The position numbers and the translations under genes were made by a program. DNA of 64,000 bases from Hungatella_A sp034142505 (GTDB lineage: Bacteria; Bacillota; Clostridia; Lachnospirales; Lachnospiraceae). Below the pieces are notes generated by a model. That model saw only the letters and a list, made by a program, of their open reading frames with translations. It was not told the DNA's origin and made no database searches. Positions within the stretch are counted from its first letter, which is position 1; every line of letters begins with the position of its first letter. The stretch spans positions 1 to 64,000 of the forward strand of contig JAWZDV010000106.1 of assembly GCA_034142505.1 (NCBI GenBank). Direction: 5' to 3'. Positions 1 through 8,686 of this stretch are shown here, piece after piece.

Positions 1-203
1 ACGCGAATATGGCCGGGCCTTGGCCGGGGGGATTTTTGTGTTAGACAGTCTTAGCTCCGGAAGCATGAGACCAGCCAGAGCCCGCCCAGGGAGCCTTCCG
101 AACGATTCAACCGATCCATCTCGTGATTTCCTTCCACAACCTTATTACTCCAGTTTGAGAAAGAACTTCTTTCCAGCCACCTGCTTCCATGTCATCACTG
201 TAT
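1..203. other. left-edge noncoding stretch
   Basis: No convincing gene is seen here. It is the region downstream of the leftward LytTR regulator. Short self-complementary GGCC-rich runs occur at about 10-30, followed on the plus strand by a short T run. This could be part of a terminator belonging to a gene outside the window, but the stem is too ambiguous to call. Confidence 0.3.
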
Positions 204-896
204 TTATTTTCTCAAAAAACATTTTCGTATTTCTTCGTAATAAGACGCACTGATTGAAAAATGCTGTCCGTCCGCCATCTCCAATTCTGAACCGTATATC
301 CCTTTCACATAGGATAAGTTTACAATCACGGAGCGATGGCAGCGGCAAAATGGAAGCGGCAGTTTCCGAACCAGAATAGAAAGTGTGATTAACTGCTCAT
401 AATCTTTTTCTGCTGTGTGAAACTCTACGTAATGCTTAAAACTTTGAATGTACATAATCTCACTGTAAGGAATCTTCTGCACACTCGTTTTCGTTTGGAT
501 CGTATATACACCGGCGGCATCCAGTTCCATGATCCGGTCCATACATTGTCCTATTTGTTGGGCTGATACCGGTTTGATCAGATAGTCAATCGCATCCACG
601 TGGTATCCCTCAAAGACATGCTCCTTGTAAATCGTCGTATAAACAATAGGTGTTGGATACCCCAGTTCTCTAAACGATTTGGCAGTCTCTATCCCATTGA
701 GTCTGCCACCCAATTTGATCGCCATAAACACCACCCGGTAATCATCCAATTCACTTTTCAAAAAATCCTCGCCGGTTGAAAATACACGAATTTTCAACGC
801 GCAGGCGATATTTCGCTCCTGTTTCCAGGTACATAATCGTTCCTTTAACACCTCCATAGACATCTTTTCATTCTCAACAATGGCAACGTACAACAT
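204..896 (-). CDS. LytTR-family response regulator with receiver lacking the phospho-acceptor Asp
   Basis: A transcription regulator of the AgrA/LytR type: N-terminal CheY-like receiver (about residues 1-120) and C-terminal LytTR DNA-binding domain (about 130-230). The receiver keeps the acidic start (VENE), the Thr of YTTI and the Lys of LIKP. The residue where the phosphorylated Asp belongs is Ala59 (codon GCG at 720-722, context VVFMAIKLGG), so ordinary phosphorylation is not expected. No sensor kinase is adjacent. I chose ATG at 896; a TTG two codons upstream (902) is also possible and is nearer the GGGGAG ribosome site. The ribosome site lies inside a 12-bp inverted repeat (908-1007). 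Regulatory targets are unknown. Confidence 0.85.
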   Translation of the reverse strand: MLYVAIVENEKMSMEVLKERLCTWKQERNIACALKIRVFSTGEDFLKSELDDYRVVFMAIKLGGRLNGIETAKSFRELGYPTPIVYTTIYKEHVFEGYHVDAIDYLIKPVSAQQIGQCMDRIMELDAAGVYTIQTKTSVQKIPYSEIMYIQSFKHYVEFHTAEKDYEQLITLSILVRKLPLPFCRCHRSVIVNLSYVKGIYGSELEMADGQHFSISASYYEEIRKCFLRK

Positions 897-902
897 GTTC
901 AA

Positions 903-1185
903 TCGCTCTCCCCTAAAACTTTTTGAGGTCCTCTCTGAACCTTCTTTTAATTTATCATAAAATTTGAAATTTACGATAAATTGGAAAAATTTGTTGTTTT
1001 AGGGGAGAAATTTGTATATCCACCGTTCCAATCAGCGCATTGGCACAGAACACTACCTGTTATGGAGTTTTATCATTTGGAAAGCCTCCGGACATCAGGG
1101 TGCGCGGGCCTGATGACAGAAAAAAGACAAGCGAATTATATGTATTTTTACTATTGACTATTTATATTTCATACTGACATTAACC
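903..1185. other. intergenic region between LytTR regulator and esterase
   Basis: An AT-rich leader for the leftward regulator occupies about 903-1020, followed by about 160 bp without a recognised gene. A small hairpin (CATCAGG paired with CCTGATG, 1093-1115) has no adjoining T run on either strand, so it is not a standard terminator. No other feature is supported. Confidence 0.4.
908..1007 (-). promoter_or_regulatory. inverted repeat covering the regulator's ribosome site
   Basis: CTCCCCTAAAAC at 908-919 and GTTTTAGGGGAG at 996-1007 are perfect 12-bp reverse complements. A nested 8-bp pair (949-956 with 975-982) lies between them. In the leftward mRNA the downstream arm contains the GGGGAG ribosome site of the LytTR gene, so folding would hide it. 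It could instead be a pair of oppositely oriented protein-binding sites. The sequence match is direct; the function is inferred. Confidence 0.5.
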
Positions 1186-2109
1186 TTATTTCAAATATTT
1201 ATCAAAAAACTCCAGCATCAATTCCTTCGTCTCCGTCTGGAAGAATTCTCTTGTCCCATGTCCCGCCCCCTGCAGGATATAAAACTCAGCCTGGTCTTCC
1301 ATTCCGGCTTCCACGATCTTCTTGTAGAAGTCCTCGCTGATTCCGCAGGAAACCAGTTTATCACAGTCTCCATGAAGGATCTGGATCGGACACATTTCTT
1401 TTGTAAAAATGTATGGTGTGGAAAACTCCTTTGCCCGTTCCCTCATAGTCGCCGGGTCGCCTCCCATAACGGCTCCAGCGTGGGTTTCCTCGATGGTTTT
1501 CCAGCGGTAATTGGGATTTGTCTTCATCTGAACAGCATCTTCATCCATGAGTTTCACCAGGTCCACCGGGCCGAACATATCACAGCAGGCCTGAACCTTC
1601 GACGAATAACCGCTCCACTCCTCACTGTCATACAAGTCGGAATTGACCGCCGCCAGGGATGCAAGGTGGCCACCGGCTGATCTTCCGATGACCCCGATAT
1701 GCTCCGGGTCAATCTCGTATTCGTCCGCGTGGGCGCGCAGGAAACGGATGGCCGTCTTCACATCGATGATCTGATCCGGGAAATGTCCTTCCGCGCTGCT
1801 GCGATAATACAGGGATGCCAGCACGTACCCGGCATCTGCCAAAAATGCCATCTCCGCCACCATCAGATTCTTGTCGCAGCCACGGTAGCCGCCGCCGGGA
1901 ATCCAGAGAATGGCTGGTTTGGGCGTCCTGTCGTCCATCTCATCATCCCGGCCTGCTGCCAGACGCATCTCACTGTTGCCATTTTGCAGCATAATGGACA
2001 TCTTTAACTCCATCTCGTTTCCATTCAGATCCTTCTGTTTGGAATATACGATATTGTCAATGAAATTAATACTTTTTCGTTCTCTTCCCGGTTTTATTAC
2101 TTTTTTCAT
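1186..2109 (-). CDS. alpha/beta-hydrolase, acetyl-esterase/BD-FAE-like
   Basis: A serine hydrolase of about 307 residues. It has an oxyanion-hole stretch PGGGYRG (about residue 72), a nucleophile elbow GRSAGG (about 145), an Asp region LHGDCDKLV near 245 and a final His in GAGHG, which is the full Ser-Asp-His set of the esterase-lipase family. There is no signal peptide, so it is cytoplasmic. It is the last gene of the gudD1-tctCBA-DUF3237 operon. A role in removing acyl groups from acylated aldarates or opening aldarolactones is possible from context, but the substrate is not shown by sequence. ATG at 2109 follows GGGAGG; the TTG just before is less likely. Confidence 0.8.
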   Translation of the reverse strand: MKKVIKPGRERKSINFIDNIVYSKQKDLNGNEMELKMSIMLQNGNSEMRLAAGRDDEMDDRTPKPAILWIPGGGYRGCDKNLMVAEMAFLADAGYVLASLYYRSSAEGHFPDQIIDVKTAIRFLRAHADEYEIDPEHIGVIGRSAGGHLASLAAVNSDLYDSEEWSGYSSKVQACCDMFGPVDLVKLMDEDAVQMKTNPNYRWKTIEETHAGAVMGGDPATMRERAKEFSTPYIFTKEMCPIQILHGDCDKLVSCGISEDFYKKIVEAGMEDQAEFYILQGAGHGTREFFQTETKELMLEFFDKYLK

Positions 2110-2125
2110 CAAACGTTCCTCCCGC

Positions 2126-2584
2126 TTACATCATTTTATAAATCTTGATATCCACACCACGCACACCGTTCACCGTGCTGCCGGACAGACTGGCCACATA
2201 CACACCGTAATTCAGCCACTCATACTTCCCTCTTGGCGCATGGAAGGACGGGCATGTCTGAATGAAGGAATTTTTTTCCTGGTCCACATACTTGTATCCC
2301 AGATTCTCAATCGCGATATAGACTCCGTCGTCTGTCTGTAACAGATACTTTGCAAATACGGTCCTCGAAAATACTGTGTCCTCGCTGTCGCCGCCTACCC
2401 CCAGATTCCAGTCAGCACCGCCGGGAACCACACGTCCCCGCAGTTTTTCCCCAACAAAATAACCTCCTTTAATCTGAATGACTTTCAAATACCCCCAGTC
2501 ATTGCCGCCTACCGTCAGGCGGTCTTCCTCGGGACAATCCGCCCGGAGTTCCATCACCGGTTCTGCCTCCAGCTGCACGTTCAT
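2126..2584 (-). CDS. DUF3237 family protein
   Basis: A small beta-rich protein of about 152 residues resembling DUF3237, with the typical GxxxGEKLRGRVVPGGADW stretch early and YGVYVASLSG later. The biochemical role of the family is not established to my knowledge. An upstream start at 2659 would overlap tctA by about 40 bp, so I prefer ATG at 2584, which lies about 34 bp after the tctA stop and follows GGAAGGA at somewhat long spacing. It sits between the aldarate transporter and the esterase in the gudD1 operon, suggesting an accessory role in aldarate or aldarolactone handling (inference). Confidence 0.7.
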   Translation of the reverse strand: MNVQLEAEPVMELRADCPEEDRLTVGGNDWGYLKVIQIKGGYFVGEKLRGRVVPGGADWNLGVGGDSEDTVFSRTVFAKYLLQTDDGVYIAIENLGYKYVDQEKNSFIQTCPSFHAPRGKYEWLNYGVYVASLSGSTVNGVRGVDIKIYKMM

Positions 2585-2618
2585 ATCATTTTTACCGTTC
2601 CTTCCCTGGCTATTATAA

Positions 2619-4112
2619 TTACTTTGCCGCCGCCCTGCGGTTCTTGATGATTTTCCCAATCAGCGGCCCCACCACACTATACACTGCAATCAAAAGCAGA
2701 ATCAGTGAAATAGGCCGTGTCACAAAGGAGGTCATATCGCCTCTCGCATAGGAACATCCCATGCGGAAGTAGCTCTCAATTTTGCTTCCCAATATAAAGG
2801 ACAGCATTAACGGGGTGCCCGGCATTTTAAAGAACTCCATCATGACGCCAATGACACCGAATACCAGCACCAGATAAACGCTGAACATAGACGTGGACGC
2901 GGAATAGGCTCCAAGGAAACAGATCATTAAAATGGCGCTGTACAAATAGTGGTAAGGTGCTTTTAAAAGCATCGGGAACCAGCGTTTTGTCAGCAGTTCC
3001 GTAATGAAAATCAGGATTGCGGAGATCAGAACCGCCCCGAAAATCAAGTTTGCCAGCCCCGGATTATTCTTGATAAACATGGGACCTGCCTGCAGTCCGT
3101 GAATGGTCATGGCCGACATCAGAAGCACGGTCGTCGCGTCTCCCGGGATTCCAAGAGCAATCATTGGGATTAATGCACCGCCTACACCTGCATTGTTGGA
3201 GACCTCAGTCGCCCATACGCCGGCATCTACACCGGTACCAAATTCCTCCGGCTTCTTGCTCATGCTCTTCGCCTGTCCATAGGCAATCAGGTTGGCGATG
3301 CCGGAGCCCATTCCAGGCAAAAATCCGATGCCAAGGCCGATTCCCAGCGATACTACAATGGTTTTCAGATTGCTTACAATGTCTTTCAGTTTCAGACCAA
3401 AGCCTTTCAATGATCCCGCGTCAACCTTCGGCATATCCAGGTTCCCTTTGGCATAACTGGTTGCAACCTGCTGCAGCGCAAAGGTTCCCATCAGCAGACA
3501 GATCACATTGATACCACCGTAAAGATTGGTGTTTTTAAACGTAAACCGCAGCTGGTTGGTCACCATATCGGCGCCCACCGTGGAAAGCCACAGTCCAAAA
3601 AATGCCGCCAGAAGTCCTTTAAAGATCGACCCATTGCTCAGTCCGATCACCATGGTGATTGCCATCAGGCATAAGCTGAAATACTCCCATGGTCCTAACA
3701 GCAGCGCGATATCCGCAATAAATGTGGAGCACAGCGTCGCGATGATAATAGAAACCACCGTACCGATAAAGGAACCTGTAATACCAATGGTCAACGCACG
3801 GGCCGCCTTGCCTTTCTGTGTCATCGGATATCCGTCATAGCAGGTGCCGATGGAAGCAGCGGAGCCAGGAATTCCAACTAAAACAGCCGCAATAAAGGAA
3901 CCTGACACGCCGCCTACATACATACCAAGCAGCATTGCAAAACTTAAATCTGTATTGAGTGCAAATGTCATAGGCAGAATCAGGGTGATGCCAAGCCCAC
4001 CGGAAAGCCCTGGAATTGCTCCAAGTACACAGCCCACCAGGCAGCAGATATACATCATGATAAAGTTCATGGGCTGAAATAACACACCCAGCGCAGAAAA
4101 ATAACTTGCCAT
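2619..4112 (-). CDS. tctA: tripartite tricarboxylate-type transporter large membrane subunit TctA
   Basis: The large permease of a TTT transporter, 497 residues and many hydrophobic segments, as is usual for the family. It begins with a TctA-like hairpin (GAIPGLSGGLGITLILP, about 33-50) and repeats a similar motif in the second half (GFLPGMGSGIANLIAYG, about 264-280). It works with TctB and the periplasmic-type receptor TctC to import carboxylates, driven by an ion gradient. The tctC-tctB-tctA order with short gaps, directly after gudD1, points to glucarate/galactarate rather than citrate as substrate (inference). ATG at 4112 follows GGGGGAG. Confidence 0.92.
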   Translation of the reverse strand: MASYFSALGVLFQPMNFIMMYICCLVGCVLGAIPGLSGGLGITLILPMTFALNTDLSFAMLLGMYVGGVSGSFIAAVLVGIPGSAASIGTCYDGYPMTQKGKAARALTIGITGSFIGTVVSIIIATLCSTFIADIALLLGPWEYFSLCLMAITMVIGLSNGSIFKGLLAAFFGLWLSTVGADMVTNQLRFTFKNTNLYGGINVICLLMGTFALQQVATSYAKGNLDMPKVDAGSLKGFGLKLKDIVSNLKTIVVSLGIGLGIGFLPGMGSGIANLIAYGQAKSMSKKPEEFGTGVDAGVWATEVSNNAGVGGALIPMIALGIPGDATTVLLMSAMTIHGLQAGPMFIKNNPGLANLIFGAVLISAILIFITELLTKRWFPMLLKAPYHYLYSAILMICFLGAYSASTSMFSVYLVLVFGVIGVMMEFFKMPGTPLMLSFILGSKIESYFRMGCSYARGDMTSFVTRPISLILLLIAVYSVVGPLIGKIIKNRRAAAK

Positions 4113-4130
4113 TGCCTACTCCCCCTTTCG

Positions 4131-4634
4131 TTATGGCATGATAATGCCAATCGCATTCCAGAGAACGCCTTTTGGCAATGGAATATGGAAACCTCTGGTG
4201 AATCCAAAATAGCAGATACTTCCTAGCAGAATACTGAGCGCAAGAGCAAATACTACATTGATTTTCTTATCTGCCTTGAGCGTTAAGATAAACATCATCA
4301 TGCCTGCCATAGAGGTAATCCAGAAACCAATCACATTCATGGCGATGCAAAAAATGAAACATTCTCCCAGGATCAGAAGCATCCGCTTCCAGCCCGCCTT
4401 GTCCAGATAAGGCGCGGCGTCCTCTTTGTTCTCCTCTGTCTCTTTCCGTCCGTCAAAAATCATGGAGAGTACTGCCATGGCAATCATACCGATGGCCGAT
4501 ATATATGGAAACAGCTTTGGCCCCGGTTCATTGGACACCAGTTTTTCCGGAATCATACTCGTCTGCCACAGGACCCATACAGAGAATACGAGAAACACAG
4601 CCCCCATGATGTATGTACGATTTAACTTTTTCAT
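4131..4634 (-). CDS. tctB: tripartite tricarboxylate-type transporter small membrane subunit TctB
   Basis: The small subunit of the TTT transporter, 167 residues with four predicted membrane segments, including the opening one (YIMGAVFLVFSVWVLW). This is normal length and layout for TctB. It lies 18 bp before tctA and about 40 bp after tctC, so the three are cotranscribed. ATG at 4634 follows GAGGATGATAC. TctB is poorly conserved in sequence, so the call rests on position and topology as much as on sequence. Confidence 0.87.
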   Translation of the reverse strand: MKKLNRTYIMGAVFLVFSVWVLWQTSMIPEKLVSNEPGPKLFPYISAIGMIAMAVLSMIFDGRKETEENKEDAAPYLDKAGWKRMLLILGECFIFCIAMNVIGFWITSMAGMMMFILTLKADKKINVVFALALSILLGSICYFGFTRGFHIPLPKGVLWNAIGIIMP

Positions 4635-4673
4635 GTATCATCCTCTTTTCATACGGAATCGAATTGGTTAGGA

Positions 4674-5747
4674 TCATCGAACCTTCAGCCCCATAGCGGT
4701 AACCAGTTCATCTAAGAACTGCCATTCCGTATTCAGAGCATCCTTTGAGCCCTGATAATCAACGGCCGCAATATAAGTCGCCATGGAATTGTTCCCGTCT
4801 ATGAATGACGAAACCTCCGTTGCTTTCATTAATGCTTCGTTAATCGCCTCGCAGATTTCATCCGGCGTATCCTTTGGAACCATCACATAGTAATTGGAAT
4901 CCCAGGTAGTATCATTTCCCTGCTCCAGGGTTGTTGCGAATTTGCTGTCCAGCTCCGCGCCAATCAGTTCACTCATATTTTCCAGTGTCGCCACTTTCGG
5001 TCCCAAACTTCCCAGAACCGTAAGCTTGCCGTCCGCATCATAAGACTGTGCATTTGGGATGGTACAGTTGGCAATATCGATGGCTCCGGAAGCCACATTG
5101 GTCAGTTTGTCAGCCTCGGAGGAACACTGCACGTAATTGACGAGACTGGCATCTCCGGTCAAACCTTCGATCAGAGAGGTAAACAGTACCTGTGTGGTGC
5201 CGCCAAGGGAACATCCGATGACAACCTCGCCCGGATGAGCCTTGATATAATCCGCCAGCTCCCCAAAGTTTGTGTACGGTGCGCCCGGCTTTGCGATAAT
5301 GGCCTGGGGACCTCCCTGGTTCATAATGCCGACTACCTTTAAATCATCTTTGATATTGACCTCAGAAGAGCCGCAAAGGTATTGAATGATTGCTCCCCCA
5401 TGACAGGTGCCCAGGGTCAAGCCGTCGGGAGCTGCATTTTTCACATGTTCCATGCCGACTTCACCGGTGTCATAGTTGGTGACGATAAAGTTGACTCCCG
5501 GGCAGACCTCGGTGAGTGCCTGGGTTAAATAGCGGGTATAGAGATCGGTACCGCCGCCTGCTTTTGCAGGCACGTCGATATAAACATTGGCGCCGGATGT
5601 CCATGCACCGCCTTTTGCGCTTGCTGACTGTCCCCCCTGGGCAGCCGCTGCTGCTGTTGTCTCCCCACCTGCTGATGCACACCCCATAAGACTTACTGCT
5701 GACAGACATGCTGCCATCGCTGCTGCGAAAATTCTTCTCTTCCTCAT
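4674..5747 (-). CDS. tctC: TctC-type substrate-binding lipoprotein
   Basis: The extracytoplasmic solute receptor of the TTT system, 357 residues. An N-terminal signal ends in a lipobox (SLMGCAS, Cys about 23), followed by a low-complexity Ala/Gly linker and a BugT/TctC fold. The phrase VYIDVPAKAGGGTDLYTRY is the typical first ligand loop. It would be anchored outside the membrane and hand substrate to TctAB. It lies directly after gudD1 with a 34-bp gap, so an aldarate ligand is the best inference; sequence alone does not fix the ligand. ATG at 5747 follows GGGAGAAG. Confidence 0.9.
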   Translation of the reverse strand: MRKRRIFAAAMAACLSAVSLMGCASAGGETTAAAAAQGGQSASAKGGAWTSGANVYIDVPAKAGGGTDLYTRYLTQALTEVCPGVNFIVTNYDTGEVGMEHVKNAAPDGLTLGTCHGGAIIQYLCGSSEVNIKDDLKVVGIMNQGGPQAIIAKPGAPYTNFGELADYIKAHPGEVVIGCSLGGTTQVLFTSLIEGLTGDASLVNYVQCSSEADKLTNVASGAIDIANCTIPNAQSYDADGKLTVLGSLGPKVATLENMSELIGAELDSKFATTLEQGNDTTWDSNYYVMVPKDTPDEICEAINEALMKATEVSSFIDGNNSMATYIAAVDYQGSKDALNTEWQFLDELVTAMGLKVR

Positions 5748-5781
5748 TTCTTCTTCTCCCTTTTTGTATTTTTTATGTTAT

Positions 5782-7110
5782 TTACCTTACCAGACAAGGT
5801 TTTTTCGGGTCAAACTTCCAGCCTGGAATCAGATACTGCATTCCGGCGGAATCATCTCTGCCCCCCAGGCAGTAATCCAGATACAGCTGGTGCGCCTTTT
5901 TCACCTGCTCCATATCTACCTCAATACCAAGCCCCGGTCTCTTCGGCACCTCCACACAGCCATCCTTGATCTGAAGCGGCTCCTTCGTCAGCCGCTCTAA
6001 CCCCTCCTGCCAGATCCAGTGTGTGTCGAGGGCATTATATTCACCGGGAACAGCTGCTCCAACCTGTGTGAACATCGCCAGTGAAATATCAAAATGGTTG
6101 TTGGAATGGCTTCCCCAGGTATAGCCAAAGTCATGACACATCTGCGCCACCCGCACGGAACCGCCCATGGTCCAAAAATGCGGGTCTGCCAGGATAATAT
6201 CCACGGCCTGGGATTCCAGGGAGTGGCTGATCTCCCTCCAGTCTGTCGCTATCATATTCGTCGCGGTGGGGAATCCGGTTCGCCTGCGGAATTCACTCAT
6301 GATCTCCCTGCCGGAATAGACACCCTCGGCCCCGCAGGGGTCCTCACAGTAAGTCAAAATCCCCTGCATCCCTTTCACATACTCCACCGCTTCTTCCAGA
6401 AGCCAGCCGCCGTTAGGGTCCAGATCAATTCTGGCATCCGGGAATTCTTTCTTCAAGGCGCGGATTACTTCCATCTCCTCATTGCCCGCCAAAACTCCGC
6501 CTTTTAATTTAAAATCCTGAAACCCGTATTTTTCCTTCGTGGCTCTGGCAAATGCTACGATCTTATCGGCAGTCAGGGCCTCTTCATGGCGAATCCGGTA
6601 CCATTCACAGTCCGCATCCGGCTCAGAATCATAGGGGAGATCGGTCTTATTTCTGTCTCCGACAAAAAACAAGTAACCCAGCATCCGCACTTGATCTCTC
6701 TGCTGGCCGTCGCCCAACAGCTCGCACACCGGCACGCCTAAATATTTACCAAGCAGGTCCAGACAAGGGGCTTCTATGGCAGTCAATACATGCACTCCGG
6801 TTCTCAAGTCAAAGGTCTGGTTTCCTCTCACATCCTCTTCCCCTTTGGAATCCAGATGTTTTTTCACCTTCAGCAGTGTGCTCCTGTATTCCGCAACATT
6901 TGTTCCTACCACAAGATCAATACATTCCTCCAGGGCTTTTGTAATTTTAGTTCCGCCAGGAACTTCACCGACTCCCAGGTTTCCGGTGCTGTCTGTCAAT
7001 ATCACAATGTTTCTTGTAAAATACGGAGCATGAGCTCCACTTAAATTCAATTCCATACAGTCTTTTCCGGCTACCGGATAAACTTCCATTTTTATGATTG
7101 TTGGTGCCAT
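5782..7110 (-). CDS. gudD: glucarate dehydratase, copy 1
   Basis: Enolase-superfamily acid-sugar dehydratase converting D-glucarate to 5-keto-4-deoxy-D-glucarate. It has 442 residues, as usual for GudD. Visible active-site residues: K201-x-K203 (FKLKGG), metal ligands D231 (DPNGG), E256 (EDPCG) and N285 (ATNMIATD), and the D309/H335 pair (LADPHFW, GSHSNNHFD). All catalytic positions are present. It is the first gene of an operon with tctC, tctB, tctA, DUF3237 and an esterase, read from a promoter at 7152-7180. ATG at 7110 follows AAGGAGAG. It is clearly paralogous to copy 2 just upstream. Confidence 0.93.
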   Translation of the reverse strand: MAPTIIKMEVYPVAGKDCMELNLSGAHAPYFTRNIVILTDSTGNLGVGEVPGGTKITKALEECIDLVVGTNVAEYRSTLLKVKKHLDSKGEEDVRGNQTFDLRTGVHVLTAIEAPCLDLLGKYLGVPVCELLGDGQQRDQVRMLGYLFFVGDRNKTDLPYDSEPDADCEWYRIRHEEALTADKIVAFARATKEKYGFQDFKLKGGVLAGNEEMEVIRALKKEFPDARIDLDPNGGWLLEEAVEYVKGMQGILTYCEDPCGAEGVYSGREIMSEFRRRTGFPTATNMIATDWREISHSLESQAVDIILADPHFWTMGGSVRVAQMCHDFGYTWGSHSNNHFDISLAMFTQVGAAVPGEYNALDTHWIWQEGLERLTKEPLQIKDGCVEVPKRPGLGIEVDMEQVKKAHQLYLDYCLGGRDDSAGMQYLIPGWKFDPKKPCLVR

Positions 7111-7151
7111 TGTTCTCTCTCCTTGTCTTCTCTGTCTCTTCTGCTATGCTT

Positions 7152-7180
7152 ACTCTAACCCATCCGGTTTAAAAAGTAAA
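7152..7180 (-). promoter_or_regulatory. promoter of the gudD1-tctCBA operon
   Basis: On the minus strand, a -35 box TTTACT (7175-7180) and a -10-like TAGAGT (7152-7157) are separated by 17 bp. The -10 is weak, which fits an activated promoter. The -35 is embedded in the 21-bp element shared with garD. Confidence 0.55.
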
Positions 7181-7194
7181 ATTACTAGTTTTTA
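7174..7194 (-). promoter_or_regulatory. shared aldarate operator, gudD1 copy
   Basis: Reads TAAAAACTA-G-TAATTTTACTT on the minus strand. The copy before garD (11349-11369) differs at only the central base. In both cases the last bases form the -35 box. The layout, a conserved element overlapping -35 of LysR-adjacent catabolic genes, suggests a LysR-type activation site (inference). Confidence 0.6.
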
Positions 7195-7212
7195 GATTTC
7201 TCTTAATTATTT

Positions 7213-8556
7213 TTATCGAACTAAACATGGCCGTTTCGAGTCAAATTTCCAGCCCGGAATCAGATACTGCATGCTGGCCGCGTCATCCCGGTCGTGAGCG
7301 GGCATCTGATTGTACAGCCGATTGGCTTCCCTTAGCCGCTCCATATTAAGTGTTACTCCAAGCCCCGGCTTTTTGGGTACTTCCAGATAGCCGTCTCTGA
7401 TCTGGGGCGCGTCCAGCAGCAAGTCCTGTCCGTCCTGCCAGATCCAGTGGGTATCCAGGGCTGTCGGCTGTCCCGGCACGGCTGCGGCCACCTGGGCAAA
7501 GGTCGCCAGGGTGATATCGAAGTGGTTGTTGGAGTGGGAACCCCAGGTCAGGCCCCAGTCACTTAGAACCTGAGCCATTCTGACACTGCCTTCCATTCCC
7601 CAGAAATGTGGGTCCGCCAGCACAATGTCCACGGATTTCAGCGCCGCCGCATGGTAGAACTGCCGCCAGTTGGTGGCAATCATATTGGTAGCCACCGGTA
7701 AGTGAACCGCGTTTTTGAATTCCGCCATGATCTCCCGGCTGGAAAATCCGTCCTCCGGACCGCAGGGATCTTCAATGTAGGAGAGAATTCCTTCCATGGG
7801 CCTGCAAAGTTCGATGGCCTCGGAGAGGCTCCAGGCTCCGTTGGGGTCCATGTTGATCCTCCCGCCCGGAAATTGTTTTTTTAAGGCCCGGACGGCTTCC
7901 ATCTCTCTGGCCCCCTCTAACACGCCGCCTTTTAGTTTGAAATTCTGAAACCCGTATTTTTCCTGCAGTATGCAGGCCTGGTTTACAATCTGCTCCGTCG
8001 TCATCATCTCCTGGCGGCGGAGACGGAACCATGGATCGTCATTGTAACGCTCATCCAGATATGGTAAGTTGGCCTTCTCTTTGTCGCTGACGTAGAAGAG
8101 GTAGCCCAGTGTCTCGATCTGATCCCGCTGCTTTCCTTCTCCTAAAAGCTCGCACATCGGCAGGTCCAAATACTGCCCCATCAAATCCAGCAGGGCACAC
8201 TCGATAGCCCATTCGGCTTTTACCACAAATTTTAATTTGCTGATATTCAGGCTCTGGATTCCTTCTCCGTCATCCTCATCGGGGCGTTTTGACGCCTTAT
8301 GTATTCTGCTCAGGATGGACCGGTAGGTGCCGATGGGCTGGCCCACCACCAGGGGGATGCAGGTTTTTAATGCCTGGCAGGTGTAATCTCCTCCATGGAT
8401 TTCCCCAATTCCCATGTGTCCGGCGCTGTCGGTTAACATAACAATATTCCGTGTGAAGAACGGGGCGTGGGCGCCGCTCAGCGTCATCAGCATACTGTCG
8501 TAACCCGCCACCGGTATCACCTGCATTTCTGTTACTATGGGAGTTCCTTTTTCCAT
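7213..8556 (-). CDS. gudD: glucarate dehydratase, copy 2
   Basis: A second enolase-superfamily glucarate dehydratase of 447 residues. The active-site set is complete: K207-x-K209, D237, E262, N291, D315 and H341. It differs from copy 1 mainly in a Lys/Asp-rich segment around residues 85-105. It is divergent from a LysR gene and lies about 100 bp before gudD1, which has its own promoter. An in-frame start at 8580 exists, but ATG at 8556 has an ideal GGAGGAAGATT site. It may prefer another aldarate epimer or lactone, or simply add dosage; sequence does not decide. Confidence 0.92.
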   Translation of the reverse strand: MEKGTPIVTEMQVIPVAGYDSMLMTLSGAHAPFFTRNIVMLTDSAGHMGIGEIHGGDYTCQALKTCIPLVVGQPIGTYRSILSRIHKASKRPDEDDGEGIQSLNISKLKFVVKAEWAIECALLDLMGQYLDLPMCELLGEGKQRDQIETLGYLFYVSDKEKANLPYLDERYNDDPWFRLRRQEMMTTEQIVNQACILQEKYGFQNFKLKGGVLEGAREMEAVRALKKQFPGGRINMDPNGAWSLSEAIELCRPMEGILSYIEDPCGPEDGFSSREIMAEFKNAVHLPVATNMIATNWRQFYHAAALKSVDIVLADPHFWGMEGSVRMAQVLSDWGLTWGSHSNNHFDITLATFAQVAAAVPGQPTALDTHWIWQDGQDLLLDAPQIRDGYLEVPKKPGLGVTLNMERLREANRLYNQMPAHDRDDAASMQYLIPGWKFDSKRPCLVR

Positions 8557-8587
8557 AATCTTCCTCCGGCTGTTTCTCACAAATAAT

Positions 8588-8616
8588 TTTACTTCAATAT
8601 TTTTATCTGCTATAAT
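8588..8616 (+). promoter_or_regulatory. promoter of LysR gene 1
   Basis: TTTACT (8588-8593), a 17-bp spacer and TATAAT (8611-8616). The -35 context TAATTTTACTT matches the end of the shared gudD1/garD element, so this promoter may be controlled by the same regulator. Confidence 0.6.
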
Positions 8617-8686
8617 GTGGTTATCTGGTTTTTATCTATGGTTTTACTATACACGCTGGATCTTCATTTATCCAATATGTAAAATC

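Noticed and set aside
20..253. Plus-strand open frame of 77 codons at the left edge
   Set aside because: Overlaps the 3' end of the LytTR gene, has no ribosome site and no recognisable composition.
1093..1115. Hairpin as terminator of the esterase operon
   Set aside because: Seven-bp stem with no T run on either strand; also about 70 bp beyond the stop codon.
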